A DNA stretch of 64,000 nucleotides from NCBI GenBank assembly GCA_045110675.1, contig JBGCGJ010000017.1, positions 186,001 through 250,000 of the forward strand, read 5' to 3'. The notes beneath the pieces were generated by a model, which saw nothing but the letters and a program-made list of their open reading frames with translations, was not told where the DNA came from and did no database searches. Each line of letters begins with the position of its first letter. The stretch's first letter is position 1. Positions 43,090 through 52,111 of the stretch are shown in pieces. The translations under genes were made by a program, and so were the position numbers. Source of the DNA: JBALVT01 sp045110675. GTDB taxonomy: Bacteria > Pseudomonadota > Gammaproteobacteria > Pseudomonadales > Halieaceae.

Positions 43090-44170
43090 AAGGTAGTCTC
43101 GCAACGGTGACAGGAATGGATTTACCACGAACATCGACAGAAAGCGCTGTGCCCGGATCACCCAGGCCTCTATTTATATAGGCCACTGCAATGGGCCCAC
43201 CCACGCTCGCACCGTAGCCAGCGGAGCAGATTTCGCCTACGGGCTCCCCATTCTCCCCCAGCACAAGCTGCCCCTCTCGCACCGGCCGTTTGCCATCCAC
43301 AACCAGGCCGACGCGCTTTAAGTCTGTACTCGTTTTCATACGCTCAAAAATTACCGATGCGCCTGGAAAACCTCCGGCGCGCGCCCCGTCCGGCCTGCGA
43401 GTTTTGCTGATCGACCAGATCAAACCTGCTTGTATTGGGTCTATCTGCGGACTGAGTTCGTGACCGTAGAGGCACAGGCCGGCCTCAAGCCTGAGGGAGT
43501 CTCTTGCGCCTAACCCTATCGGTAGGGCTTCGGGAAACTGCAGAATTTTTCTCGCCAATGCCTCGGCATTTTCACCGGGAACGGAAATTTCAAACCCATC
43601 TTCTCCGGTATATCCCGAACAACTAATATAGACATCGATACCCTCCCATTGAGTGTGACATCCACTCATGAACGTCAGCTGCTCCGACCCAGGACAGATT
43701 ATCTTCATGATCTGTCGAGCTGCGGGGCCCTGAAGTGCGAGTAACGCTTGATCTTCCAGGACTCTGAAAGAATTCTCTCCAAGGTGTGCTCGCAGATGGG
43801 CAATGTCCTGCTCTTTGCAGGCCGCGTTGACCACCAGAAAGAATTCCTGTTCAGACCAGCGCGTGACAATCAGGTCGTCTAGTACGCCGCCGTGATCGTC
43901 GGTAAAAAGTGTGTAGGTTTGTGCTCCTATCGCAAGCCCTTCAAGATCTGCCGGCACTAGAGATTCCAGCATTTTTGCACTGTCCGGACCGGCAACAACC
44001 ACCTGGCCCATGTGCGAAACATCAAACAACCCCGCCAGAGCCCGTGTGTGAAGGTGCTCCTTAATGATCCCCGAGGGATACTGAACAGGCATTTCGTATC
44101 CGGCAAAGGGAACCATCTTGGCTCCAAGTTCACGATGCAACACATCCAATGGGGTGGTCAAAAGTGACAT
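43061..44170 (-). CDS. gcvT: Glycine cleavage system T protein (aminomethyltransferase)
   Basis: 369 residues from ATG at 44170 (MSLLTTPLDVLHRELGAKMV); a frame to 44194 adds eight unlikely residues. Family features: FAGYEMPVQYPSGIIKEHLHTR, the folate-site region DVSHMGQ, ALQGPAARQIM, CSGYTGEDGFEISVP and LRLEAGLCLYGHEL. It moves the aminomethyl carbon to tetrahydrofolate in the cytoplasm. gcvH and gcvP are not beside it. A short GCCC-GAA-GGGC hairpin lies 12 bases upstream of the start; I find no glycine riboswitch. Confidence 0.93.
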   Translation of the reverse strand: MSLLTTPLDVLHRELGAKMVPFAGYEMPVQYPSGIIKEHLHTRALAGLFDVSHMGQVVVAGPDSAKMLESLVPADLEGLAIGAQTYTLFTDDHGGVLDDLIVTRWSEQEFFLVVNAACKEQDIAHLRAHLGENSFRVLEDQALLALQGPAARQIMKIICPGSEQLTFMSGCHTQWEGIDVYISCSGYTGEDGFEISVPGENAEALARKILQFPEALPIGLGARDSLRLEAGLCLYGHELSPQIDPIQAGLIWSISKTRRPDGARAGGFPGASVIFERMKTSTDLKRVGLVVDGKRPVREGQLVLGENGEPVGEICSAGYGASVGGPIAVAYINRGLGDPGTALSVDVRGKSIPVTVARLPFSPQNYFRG

Positions 44171-44315
44171 AAAATGATCCCGCCCTTCGGGCAATATTCG
44201 CTAGAGGGCGACACTCTATCGAGGCGCTTTATGCCGTGCAAGCCGAATTGTCGCTTGTTGCCAAGCCTTACTTGCCGATGTTCTAATCGGCGGAATCAAA
44301 CCAGAGAGATAAGCT

Positions 44316-44834
44316 GTGAGAGGAAACCCAATTGAGCCAAGAACTATTAGTCTGATTGGCATGCCCGGTGCCGGTAAAAGCACGGTAGGCGTATTACTGG
44401 CCAAAATATGCGGTCTTGCTTTCAGGGACACTGACCTGGATATTCAGCTCGAAGCCGGCGCGACCTTGCAGGACATCCTCGAACGGGAGGGCTATCTAAA
44501 ATTGCGGGCGCGAGAGGAACAGATATTGATGTCGATACCCTTGGAACACGCTGTAGTATCTACCGGTGGCTCAGTGGTATACAGCGAGCTGGCAATGCAA
44601 AGACTGCGAGATGCCGGACCAGTGGTTTACCTGCAAGTTGAACTCGATGAACTCAAGCGACGGGTTGCACAGAGCCCAAACCGTGGAATCGCCTCAAATT
44701 CTGCAGATAGTTTTGAGGATATATACAACGAACGCACTCCCCTTTATCGACATCACGCAGACTACACTGTCGTTTCAGCACGCAATTCCGCAGATAAGAT
44801 CGCCGAGGATATCCTGAATATCTTGTCTCTATAA
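44316..44834 (+). CDS. Shikimate kinase-like P-loop kinase
   Basis: 172 residues from GTG. The P-loop is GMPGAGKST, substrate Asp motif FRDTDLDIQ, shikimate-binding Arg region LRAREEQI and the late ERTPLY motif, all aligning with AroK. Two places differ. The usual TGGG is TGGS (VVSTGGSVVYS), and the lid lost most of its Arg/Lys (RVAQSPNRGIAS against RTQRDKKRPLLH in E. coli AroK). It may be a paralogue with another substrate. It is not next to aroB, which normally accompanies aroK. Confidence 0.82.
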   Translation: MRGNPIEPRTISLIGMPGAGKSTVGVLLAKICGLAFRDTDLDIQLEAGATLQDILEREGYLKLRAREEQILMSIPLEHAVVSTGGSVVYSELAMQRLRDAGPVVYLQVELDELKRRVAQSPNRGIASNSADSFEDIYNERTPLYRHHADYTVVSARNSADKIAEDILNILSL

Positions 44835-45208
44835 GTCAGCGGCCACAATGGGCAAATCTTCAAGCGGAACATGTCCGGACACGGGCGAACACAAACTGGA
44901 GCAGTGTTTCAAACCTTAAAACGAGCAAATACGCTGAATTCAGTGCCCCGAATGACTGGCACGCTTATTGCTCTAGCTATAGTGGGCGAGCCGTCGGCGA
45001 TGCAAAATGCACAGGGAGTCATCTACACGGACGTAGAAGAAAGTCGCAGGGAATCCAGGGATGGTGACGGCTCGCCCCTCTTTCAGTGAGCTGACAATTG
45101 ATAAATATATTTTATCGTTAAGCCTATAAAAATTTGATTTACTCCCAAAATGTCCTGAGTGATATTTGCCCTGAGGGTACCTAGGTGTAAATCATCAGGA
45201 GGTGATTT
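44835..45208. other. Intergenic region without a convincing gene
   Basis: 374 bases between the shikimate-kinase-like gene and the small acidic protein gene. A 72-codon frame (44871-45089) exists, with an internal Met at 44952, but has no ribosome-binding site and no recognisable product. An AT-rich stretch near 45100-45130 includes a GATAAA-TATAT-TTTATC hairpin and a TATAAA, probably promoter-type DNA for the next gene. Nothing else is apparent. Confidence 0.5.
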
Positions 45209-45433
45209 ATGGGTGAACGAAATCAGGAACCTGCAAGTGCGGAGCCACTAGAAGATGTATTCGAACCGGCCCTTGGGGAACTGATAGACGAGGAGTTCGA
45301 AGAGCTAATGCCCGTGTCCAGCGAAAAACAGTGCCTGGCAGACAAACGCCGCCGCGCGGAAAAACGACTGGAAGAAAAACGACTGCGGGATGAAATTGGC
45401 TGCTACGACCTCGATTTTGATCTGGACGACTGA
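45209..45433 (+). CDS. Small acidic/basic protein, PA3496-like
   Basis: 74 residues, start backed by a strong AGGAGGTGA site seven bases or less upstream. An acidic N-terminal half (EPLEDVFEPALGELIDEEFEEL) is followed by a basic helix (DKRRRAEKRLEEKRLRDEIG) and an acidic Asp-rich end (YDLDFDLDD). This charge pattern matches the PA3496 family of putative envelope-integrity proteins. I hold the family call moderately; the gene itself is well supported by the ribosome-binding site. No neighbour suggests a function. Confidence 0.65.
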   Translation: MGERNQEPASAEPLEDVFEPALGELIDEEFEELMPVSSEKQCLADKRRRAEKRLEEKRLRDEIGCYDLDFDLDD

Positions 45434-45530
45434 CAGCCGTATCGCGGCAAGTTAATCGCCCGGCACAACCGAGAAACTGCTTCGGGTCATTTGACCAACG
45501 ACAGCGGAGGGTAAAACTCCCCCCTCTTTT

Positions 45531-46379
45531 TCAAAGCCTTACACCGTCAAAGTAGCGGACAACACTATCAATTAGCTCTCGTTTGGCCGAACCACTGTGA
45601 TAAGCAACATTTAGCGACGCAACATATTCCGGCGCACCCTCTACCAGACTCAAACCTGTGTCGGCGAGACCGGCAGCAACATAGCTCTCGGGTAAAAAAC
45701 ACGCACCTCCCTTAGAGACCAGCAAGCGGCTTGCCAAGTAACTCATATTGGTCTGCAAGGCCGGGGCAATTTGATCCCTAAATCGCCGGTCCAAAAAGCG
45801 GGCAAAGCCGCCGCCCCAGTCCAGGTTGACGAAATGCTCCGGAAGCCCGTCCTGCACAGACTCACCCGCTTCCGCGCTGTACAGCTTCAGGGTCAGCTGA
45901 CCTATCGAGACGATACGGAGTTCGGGGAGACTGGGGGGTTCAAAGAGGATGGCCATGTCCAGAGTCCGGTCCAACAACATACGCGTCAAACTATCCGGCT
46001 CAAGACCATCCACGTGCAACAACAAATCGGGCATTTTATCCTGGAGAGTGTGCAGCTTTTCTTGCAAAGCAATGCCCCAAAGCCCCGTTCGCACTCCAAT
46101 ATGTATTCGCCGACTATCGGAATCCTCAAGTGCCAGATCTTGCTTGGCCCGAGCCAAAGCCAGCAACATCATCTTGGCGTGGGGTACCAGACGTTCACCT
46201 TCACTACTCAACTGAATATTATTGCGGCGGCGGATGAACAGTTTGGCGCCCAGAGACTCTTCGAGTTGTTTTATTCTGGCGCTTACCGCCGCTTGAGTAA
46301 TATATAGATTCTGTGCCGCCCGACCAAAATGTCGTGTTTTGCGGACCTCAAGAAACGTTTTTAGAAGCTCAGTATCCAA
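45531..46379 (-). CDS. LysR-family regulator, HdfR-like
   Basis: The family start (M/L)DTELLKTFLEV points to TTG at 46379, giving 282 residues; the frame to 46499 adds 40 residues that do not fit. The N-terminal winged helix (HFGRAAQNLYITQAAVSARIKQLEESLGAKLF, then RRRNNIQLSSEGERL) is very close to HdfR. A LysR effector-binding domain follows. It is divergent from the B12-binding radical SAM gene and may control it. HdfR is known as a flagellar repressor in E. coli, but that role need not hold here. Confidence 0.87.
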   Translation of the reverse strand: MDTELLKTFLEVRKTRHFGRAAQNLYITQAAVSARIKQLEESLGAKLFIRRRNNIQLSSEGERLVPHAKMMLLALARAKQDLALEDSDSRRIHIGVRTGLWGIALQEKLHTLQDKMPDLLLHVDGLEPDSLTRMLLDRTLDMAILFEPPSLPELRIVSIGQLTLKLYSAEAGESVQDGLPEHFVNLDWGGGFARFLDRRFRDQIAPALQTNMSYLASRLLVSKGGACFLPESYVAAGLADTGLSLVEGAPEYVASLNVAYHSGSAKRELIDSVVRYFDGVRL

Positions 46380-46454
46380 GGTCGATTCCAGTTGTGTAAA
46401 GACAAACCCTCCGACACAGCTTAGCCAACACAAGCAGTTAATCAACCGGTATTC

Positions 46455-48428
46455 GTGTTGACACACATCGACCCAAAGGGATGTGCAAATGTCACTCAAT
46501 CAGATACATTGCACCACACTTCATTGTTTTGGGAGCAACACCTTTTGAACCGCCCTGTATGGTTGATGAGCATGGACTCAGAACAGTTCAACGCTCCACC
46601 AACGACCACTGCTGCACTGACTGCCTACTTCCGACAAAACGGGACTAGCTCGTCCACCACAGATATACACCTGGAGCACTTTCAATCGCCGAGTGACATC
46701 GAAGAGTGGTTGGTGCATTGGGAAGAACAAGGTCTGCCGCAGGCAAAAGCAGCTCTAGATGCAAAACTACAGCCGATCGTCGGCTTCAGTTTTTATACCT
46801 GGAATGCTGCAGAATTTCTTGAACTGGCTCGTTCCTTAAGGGCGCTGTTACCAGAACTGCTTATTGTGGCCGGGGGACCGCATGTTCAACAGGCCGAGGA
46901 CTACCTGGGTATCGATCCAATCGATCTAATTTTTCTCGGCGAAGCAGAGATCAGTTTTCAAGAGGTATTGGACAGTCGAGGCCCCAACGATTGGGCAACC
47001 ATAGACGGTCTTGCATTTTTACTCGACGGAGCGATCTTCAAAACATCGACTCGCGCGCGCTGCAAAGACCTCACGCAATTTCCCTCGCCCCTGGAAGTCC
47101 TGGAGCTGTGCGACGATTCAGGCAAACCGCTATACGAATCCATATCCTATGAGACCAGCCGTGGTTGCCCCTTCAAATGCGCTTTTTGCGAATGGGGCAC
47201 TGGCGCCATTGGCAGTAAGATGTATCAGTGGCCCTTAGAACGTATTGCAGCTGATTGGGAGAAAATAACATCCGCAGGGATAAAAGATATTTGGCTAGCA
47301 GATTCCAATTTCGGCGCGCTAAAGCAGGATATCCACAAAGCCAAACTGATCATCGATCTCAAAGAACGAAAAGGATTACCACTTTCCTTTGCCACCTCAT
47401 GGTCAAAAAAACACAGCCGACAAGTTCAGGAAATAGCATTAATGCTGCATCAGAACGGTCTTTTGCCGCATTACCAATTAGCTTTGCAAACCCTGACACC
47501 TGAAGCGCTGCGCCTTAGCAACAGGCAAAATATGAGCTCAAACCAATACAAACCTATCGCTAAAGAAATGTCGGAGCAAGGTGTTCCGATTGCCGCTGAA
47601 CTTATCTGGGGCTTACCGGGTGATAACCTTGCCGATTTCGAAAGAAACCTCGACACACTTCTGGCGACCTTTCCCAACATCAATATTTTCGGCTATACAC
47701 TGCTACCAGGAACTGAGTTTTATCGTCGGCGAGAAGAGTATCAAATTGAAGCGGTGCCCGTAGCGGGCTACGGCAAAGCCAAGGGCGAGTATGTTGTCGG
47801 CTGCCACAGTTTTTCAAGGCGCGAGGGCGAGGAGGGATACTTCCTCATCAGCGCCCATATCCTGTTGGTTCACGGGCACATCATGCCTCTGACCACTCGG
47901 TTTTTGGCTCTGCGTGGCGATGTCGGTGTCTCACCTTTGTTACGCGATATTCTGCAAGCGCTACTCGATCACTTTGAGCACTCCCTGGAAAAGATTAACC
48001 TGAGTAGCAGAATGGCCATTTATGAGGATCGAAACCAGGTATACCTACTCGCCCTAAAAGAGCTAGATCAGCTTTATCAAGTTGTGAGCGAGGTATTGCT
48101 TAAACATTTTCAGATTAGTGGTGCGGACCCTACAGTGGTCCTACAGATATTGAGTCTGGACAAAGCCTTATGCCCTCGAACAGGTAGCGAGCACCTCCTG
48201 GAGCAAAACTTTGAGTTTAATGCACAGGCAGCTCACGATGCGCTATCGACTATGGAAGTTCCTCAATTTAATCCCGAGTACCATCAAAAATGCTCAGTTC
48301 AAATTCAGCACCCCGGTGGTGTCGGCGAGATACTTCACGATGCAGATGGTGGTAGTTGGCTGCGAGGGATCATTGTCGCGCAAGAGAAAGTTACCACTTC
48401 AGATTTGCCCTACGTCGCGATAGCATAG
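46455..48428 (+). CDS. B12-binding-domain radical SAM protein
   Basis: 657 residues from GTG 46455; a TTG at 46545 (MNRPVWLMSMDSEQF) has GGGAG nine bases upstream and is a strong alternative, since the first 30 residues look poor. The N-terminal half resembles a cobalamin-binding fold (IVGFSFYTWNAAEFLELARSL; LIVAGGPHVQQAEDYLG; LIFLGEAE), without the DxHxxG His. The radical SAM motif is Cys238-x3-Cys242-x2-Cys245 (RGCPFKCAFCEWG). A zinc-ribbon gene follows at 44 bases. Substrate unknown; the family includes methyltransferases and other cobalamin enzymes. Confidence 0.87.
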   Translation: MLTHIDPKGCANVTQSDTLHHTSLFWEQHLLNRPVWLMSMDSEQFNAPPTTTAALTAYFRQNGTSSSTTDIHLEHFQSPSDIEEWLVHWEEQGLPQAKAALDAKLQPIVGFSFYTWNAAEFLELARSLRALLPELLIVAGGPHVQQAEDYLGIDPIDLIFLGEAEISFQEVLDSRGPNDWATIDGLAFLLDGAIFKTSTRARCKDLTQFPSPLEVLELCDDSGKPLYESISYETSRGCPFKCAFCEWGTGAIGSKMYQWPLERIAADWEKITSAGIKDIWLADSNFGALKQDIHKAKLIIDLKERKGLPLSFATSWSKKHSRQVQEIALMLHQNGLLPHYQLALQTLTPEALRLSNRQNMSSNQYKPIAKEMSEQGVPIAAELIWGLPGDNLADFERNLDTLLATFPNINIFGYTLLPGTEFYRRREEYQIEAVPVAGYGKAKGEYVVGCHSFSRREGEEGYFLISAHILLVHGHIMPLTTRFLALRGDVGVSPLLRDILQALLDHFEHSLEKINLSSRMAIYEDRNQVYLLALKELDQLYQVVSEVLLKHFQISGADPTVVLQILSLDKALCPRTGSEHLLEQNFEFNAQAAHDALSTMEVPQFNPEYHQKCSVQIQHPGGVGEILHDADGGSWLRGIIVAQEKVTTSDLPYVAIA

Positions 48429-48471
48429 ATCGCGAATTTTGCGTTACTTTACGTCACTTGAGGAAAATCAA

Positions 48472-48675
48472 ATGCCGGAAATTAAACAAGAGGTACGACC
48501 TATCGAGGTCAACTACGAATGCGATGCCTGCGGCAAAGGCATGATGTCTCCCACGGGGGAGAGAGACCCTTCAACAGGCACTATCGAGCACCATTGCCTG
48601 ATATGTAACCATGCGCAGAGTTTTCAGCGGCCTTATCCGCGCATTGATTACGTCGAGGTGGACGAAAAAATCTAG
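48472..48675 (+). CDS. Small zinc-ribbon protein
   Basis: 67 residues from ATG 48472, with GAGGA upstream. Two Cys pairs form a zinc ribbon: CDACGKGMM and HCLICNHAQSF. The remaining sequence is acidic with a YPRIDYVEVDE end. It lies 43 bases after the B12 radical SAM gene in the same direction, and its 3' end overlaps the convergent mtnA by four bases. Probably co-transcribed; could assist the radical SAM enzyme or be an independent nucleic-acid-binding protein. Confidence 0.75.
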   Translation: MPEIKQEVRPIEVNYECDACGKGMMSPTGERDPSTGTIEHHCLICNHAQSFQRPYPRIDYVEVDEKI

Positions 48676-49769
48676 GCCAGATGTTCTGGCAATTTTTTTC
48701 TCAGGGCACTCATGCCCGCGTCGGTCGCTTGGAACGCTCCATATTCCGTAATGAGTTTTGTGACAAGCTTGGCTGGGGTAACGTCAAATGCCGGATTAGC
48801 TGCTGCGCTACCTGAACCCGCAATTGACACATTAAGGTATCCCGCGGAAGAACTCAGCCCTCTTATTTCCAGGACCTCCTGCCCGCTGCGTTCTTCGATT
48901 GGAATGCTGTCGCCATTGGGGCACCGCCAATCGACCGTCGAAGCAGGTAGCCCAACAAAAAACGGAATCTCGTTCGCTGCGGCTGCCAGCGCTTTCAAAT
49001 AAGTACCAATCTTATTGCACACATCTCCATTGGACGCCGTTCGGTCGGTCCCAACAATGACGCAGTCGACTTGGCCACTCTGCATAAGATGACCACAACT
49101 GTTGTCCGCCACAATCGTGCAGGGAACACCCGCACGTTGCAGTTCCCAGGCCGTCAAGTTCATGCCCTGGTTACGAGGTCTCGTCTCCGACACCCATACA
49201 TGTATGGGCATACCGGCAGCATGCGCTTTATAGATCGGAGCCAGAGCCGTTCCCCACTGAATGGTCGCCAGCCAACCCGCGTTGCAGTGCGTCATAACAT
49301 TCAGTGTTCCATTGGGACCTTTCGCAGTTAACTGCTGAAACTGCTCAAAACCGCAATCACCGATACGCGAGCAATTGTCGATATCGGCATCTCGAATGGC
49401 GAGCGCACGGCTCCACGCTGCCTCGGCACGCTCCTCAGGCGGCAAGTTATCTACCTCCGAACGCAGTTGCTCGAGAGCCCAGCGCAAATTGACCGCAGTA
49501 GGCCGTGTGGCCAATAGCTGATCAGCGGCGTGCTCAATATTTTTAGACGACGCGTCCAGCGAAATAGCAAAGGCCAGCCCACATGCCGCTGTTATACCGA
49601 TTAGCGGAGCACCGCGCACTTGCATCACCTCAATCGCATGACAGTAGGCAGCCAAACTGTCGAGGCTCACCCACTGCAGTTGGTGAGGCAAAAGTGTCTG
49701 ATCAATTATTTCAACCAAATCGGTTTCTGGGTTACGTCGCAAGCTGGACAGATCGTCCGAAGAAAACAT
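48672..49769 (-). CDS. mtnA: S-methyl-5-thioribose-1-phosphate isomerase
   Basis: 365 residues from ATG at 49769 (MFSSDDLSSLRR), one base after the stop of the membrane protein gene; upstream Mets would overlap that gene. MtnA/eIF2B-like motifs: QVRGAPLIGITAACGLA, THCNAGWLATIQWGTAL with the catalytic Cys, VSETRPRNQGMNLTAWEL, and IVGTDRTASNGDVCNKIGTY with the catalytic Asp. It converts methylthioribose-1-phosphate to methylthioribulose-1-phosphate in methionine salvage. No other salvage gene is adjacent. Confidence 0.92.
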   Translation of the reverse strand: MFSSDDLSSLRRNPETDLVEIIDQTLLPHQLQWVSLDSLAAYCHAIEVMQVRGAPLIGITAACGLAFAISLDASSKNIEHAADQLLATRPTAVNLRWALEQLRSEVDNLPPEERAEAAWSRALAIRDADIDNCSRIGDCGFEQFQQLTAKGPNGTLNVMTHCNAGWLATIQWGTALAPIYKAHAAGMPIHVWVSETRPRNQGMNLTAWELQRAGVPCTIVADNSCGHLMQSGQVDCVIVGTDRTASNGDVCNKIGTYLKALAAAANEIPFFVGLPASTVDWRCPNGDSIPIEERSGQEVLEIRGLSSSAGYLNVSIAGSGSAAANPAFDVTPAKLVTKLITEYGAFQATDAGMSALRKKLPEHLA

Positions 49770-49770
49770 C

Positions 49771-50616
49771 TTAGTTAGCGTCCTCGTGTTGAGTTGTTTC
49801 ATATTGCCATTCAAACACGTTCATCTCGATAAAGACAAAAGCAAAAAGCCACATCGATGCATCCCAAAAATCGAGCAAATCGCCCTTAAAGCCCCAGAAA
49901 ACCGCGGCGAGAAACAAGGTCCCATACAAAACGAACTTTACAACTTTAGTGATACTCATAATTCCATCAGTCAAATTGCCGCGCAATTGCAAGCGAACTT
50001 CAATCTCCAGCAACACCACCACCAGAATCCAGGCTGCCGAATTAATCAAATCAGTCCAGGCAAGACGCTGCACGGCGTTTAGAGTTTCACCATCGGAAAT
50101 AATAGCAAACCCATTTTGGCGATAGATATCTGACCCCATGGCGGCACAACTCTCAGCATCCAAGGGCAGGTATTCATCTATGGTGATGAGTACGGAAAGG
50201 TCCTGGGCAATCAAGGTACACGGATCAACTATTGACGTCAGGGTAACATCGTAGATCGCTATCAATTCCGCATAGTAGCCCGTGAACGCGTATACGATTG
50301 CGATATAGCACAATCCCCGCACACCGTGCAAAAGCCACTTAGTTGCGCCCTTTATTTTGCTGTCATCCAACACCGAAGTTTCAAGTTCGAACAATAGCAG
50401 CAACAAAACCCAGGACGCAGTATCGATAGTCGCCGCGAAACTCTGGATGACCTGTCCAATTTCAAGATCGCCGGCAAAGGTGTGTTCTAGAGCGAGAACT
50501 TCTTCTTGCAAAAACAAGAAAATGTTAATGAACAGCAAAGCGTAAGTCAGATACTTGACCGCAGTAAAAATCTTGAAGCGATTTGACGTACCAAAAATGC
50601 TGGTTTTAGTTTCCAC
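49771..50616 (-). CDS. Membrane protein with internally repeated helices
   Basis: 281 residues with about six membrane helices and a central soluble loop (residues about 125-185) containing three Cys. A motif of the form DxxxWxLxxxxxExx recurs: DTASWVLLLLLFELE, NSAAWILVVVLLEIE, and DASMWLFAFVFIEMN. This suggests duplication of a small helical unit. No named family recognised. It lies between the glutamine-synthetase-like gene (17 bases upstream) and mtnA (one base downstream), so the three are an operon. The acidic residues at helix ends could bind ions. Confidence 0.75.
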   Translation of the reverse strand: METKTSIFGTSNRFKIFTAVKYLTYALLFINIFLFLQEEVLALEHTFAGDLEIGQVIQSFAATIDTASWVLLLLLFELETSVLDDSKIKGATKWLLHGVRGLCYIAIVYAFTGYYAELIAIYDVTLTSIVDPCTLIAQDLSVLITIDEYLPLDAESCAAMGSDIYRQNGFAIISDGETLNAVQRLAWTDLINSAAWILVVVLLEIEVRLQLRGNLTDGIMSITKVVKFVLYGTLFLAAVFWGFKGDLLDFWDASMWLFAFVFIEMNVFEWQYETTQHEDAN

Positions 50617-50633
50617 GGCAGCGCGAATCTACG

Positions 50634-51986
50634 TCAAACCTGCAGCAGCAGGTGTTCGCGCTCCCATGAGCTGATTACCCGGTTGAACTCTTCAAATTCA
50701 TCCAGCTTAACCGCACTGTAGGCGCGGAGAAAAAGAGATCCGAACATATCGACAAGTTCTGGCGTGTTCTGCAGGTTACGTAAGCCCTCTTCGAGTGTTC
50801 TGGCCACTTCTACATCATCTTCGTTGGCAGTGCCCTGGTGCGGCTTCGAGGGCTTCAGTTTTTTCTTCATGCCCAGGTAACCACTTGCGAGGGTCGCCGC
50901 AAATGCCAGATAGGGATTGACGTCAGCACCGGGAAAACGGTTCTCCACTCGGGTTCCTGCTTTATTGCTATTTGGTACACGAAAGGCAGTGGTGCGATTG
51001 TCATAACCCCAATTCAAATTGATCGGTGCGGAGATATCGGGAGCCAATCGCCTATAAGAATTTACGTTGGGCGCATATAGGCTTATAAGCTCTGGTGTGT
51101 ATTTTTGTAAGCCGGCAATGTAGCTCATAAATTCCGGTGTATGATCGCCATTTTCAGCAGCAAAAATATTCTCACCTGTGTCCGCACGGACAATGCTCTG
51201 ATGAATGTGCATCGCACTACCGGGCTCTTTACTCATAGGCCGGGCCATAAAAGTTGCATAGATGTTGTGTTTATGAGCCGTCTCTCTAATAGTCCGTTTG
51301 AACACGAAGACCTGATCCGCCAAACTCATTGCGTCCCCGTGAAGAAAATTTATCTCCATTTGCGCAGCGCCGTTTTCATGGATGAGAGTATCAACGGATA
51401 ACTGCTGAGCCTCGGCATAATCGTACATATCCTCAACAAAGTCCTCGAACTCAGCAACGGCATCCATACTGTAAGACAGACGCGATGTCTCCGCTCTGCC
51501 AGAGCGACCAACTGGGGGCTCGAGTTCCTCGTCAGGATTGATATTTTTTAGAACTAGATAAAACTCCATCTCAGGAGCAACAACAGGGCGTAAACCATCT
51601 GCAGCATATAGATCGAGAATATTGCGCAGAACATTTCGAGTCGACAACGGGTGCGGCGTCCCCTCAGTCATATGATAGCAATCGTGAATAATCTGCGCGG
51701 TAGGCTCTCTGGCCCAGGGAACAAGGCGCAGAGTGTTTACGTCTGGCTTTAGAATCATGTCTGCGTCTGTAGGCTCAACGAAATCCCAATGCTCATCCGA
51801 GTATTCGCCAGTAACAGATTGAATTAGAATACTCTCCGGGAGACGAGGATCACCCTGAGTGAGAAATTGATTCGCAGGTATGAATTTCCCCCTGGCATTT
51901 CCGGTAATGTCGGGAACCGTACATTCGACTTCGGTAATTTTATGCTCAGTCAGCCAATCCTGAATCGCCTGCGCATCAGAATCCAT
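50634..51986 (-). CDS. Glutamine synthetase-family protein (PuuA-like)
   Basis: 450 residues from ATG at 51986, preceded by GGGGGATTT; the frame to 52043 has no such site. N-terminal beta-grasp (EVECTVPDITGNARGKFIPANQF) and GS catalytic motifs: VVAPEMEFYLV, GAAQMEINF, ATFMARPMSKEPGSAMHIHQS, and the late NKAGTRVENRFPGADVNPYLA. Similarity is to gamma-glutamylputrescine/gamma-glutamylamide synthetases rather than GlnA. The neighbouring divergent FAD oxidase resembles gamma-glutamylputrescine oxidase, which fits polyamine or amine use. Confidence 0.87.
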   Translation of the reverse strand: MDSDAQAIQDWLTEHKITEVECTVPDITGNARGKFIPANQFLTQGDPRLPESILIQSVTGEYSDEHWDFVEPTDADMILKPDVNTLRLVPWAREPTAQIIHDCYHMTEGTPHPLSTRNVLRNILDLYAADGLRPVVAPEMEFYLVLKNINPDEELEPPVGRSGRAETSRLSYSMDAVAEFEDFVEDMYDYAEAQQLSVDTLIHENGAAQMEINFLHGDAMSLADQVFVFKRTIRETAHKHNIYATFMARPMSKEPGSAMHIHQSIVRADTGENIFAAENGDHTPEFMSYIAGLQKYTPELISLYAPNVNSYRRLAPDISAPINLNWGYDNRTTAFRVPNSNKAGTRVENRFPGADVNPYLAFAATLASGYLGMKKKLKPSKPHQGTANEDDVEVARTLEEGLRNLQNTPELVDMFGSLFLRAYSAVKLDEFEEFNRVISSWEREHLLLQV

Positions 51987-52013
51987 AAATCCCCCAAATA
52001 GACTAAAGAAGCG

Positions 52014-52043
52014 AGTATCGCAGTACCACGAACTCATGTTCAA
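52014..52043 (-). promoter_or_regulatory. Possible promoter of the glutamine-synthetase-like operon
   Basis: Minus-strand TTGAAC (52043-52038) and GATACT (52019-52014) with an 18-base spacer, about 30 bases upstream of the start. Each hexamer matches the consensus at four of six positions. A promoter is expected in this short divergent gap. Confidence 0.4.
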
Positions 52044-52111
52044 GAGTTTTCGAGGTTTCTACCCCAAAGGTGTTATGCCTGAAAAGTCAGTGAAAACTGT
52101 ATAGTGATCCT

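Noticed and set aside
44171..44315. Glycine riboswitch before gcvT
   Set aside because: Only a short GCCC-GAA-GGGC hairpin is present; the conserved glycine-aptamer core could not be found.
44871..45089. 72-codon plus-strand frame with possible internal signal-like start
   Set aside because: No ribosome-binding site, no recognisable product and weak coding character; kept only as a note in the intergenic entry.
45434..45530. Terminator between the PA3496-like and LysR genes
   Set aside because: GGAGGG/CCCCCC-rich bases followed by T residues give only a short, poor stem.
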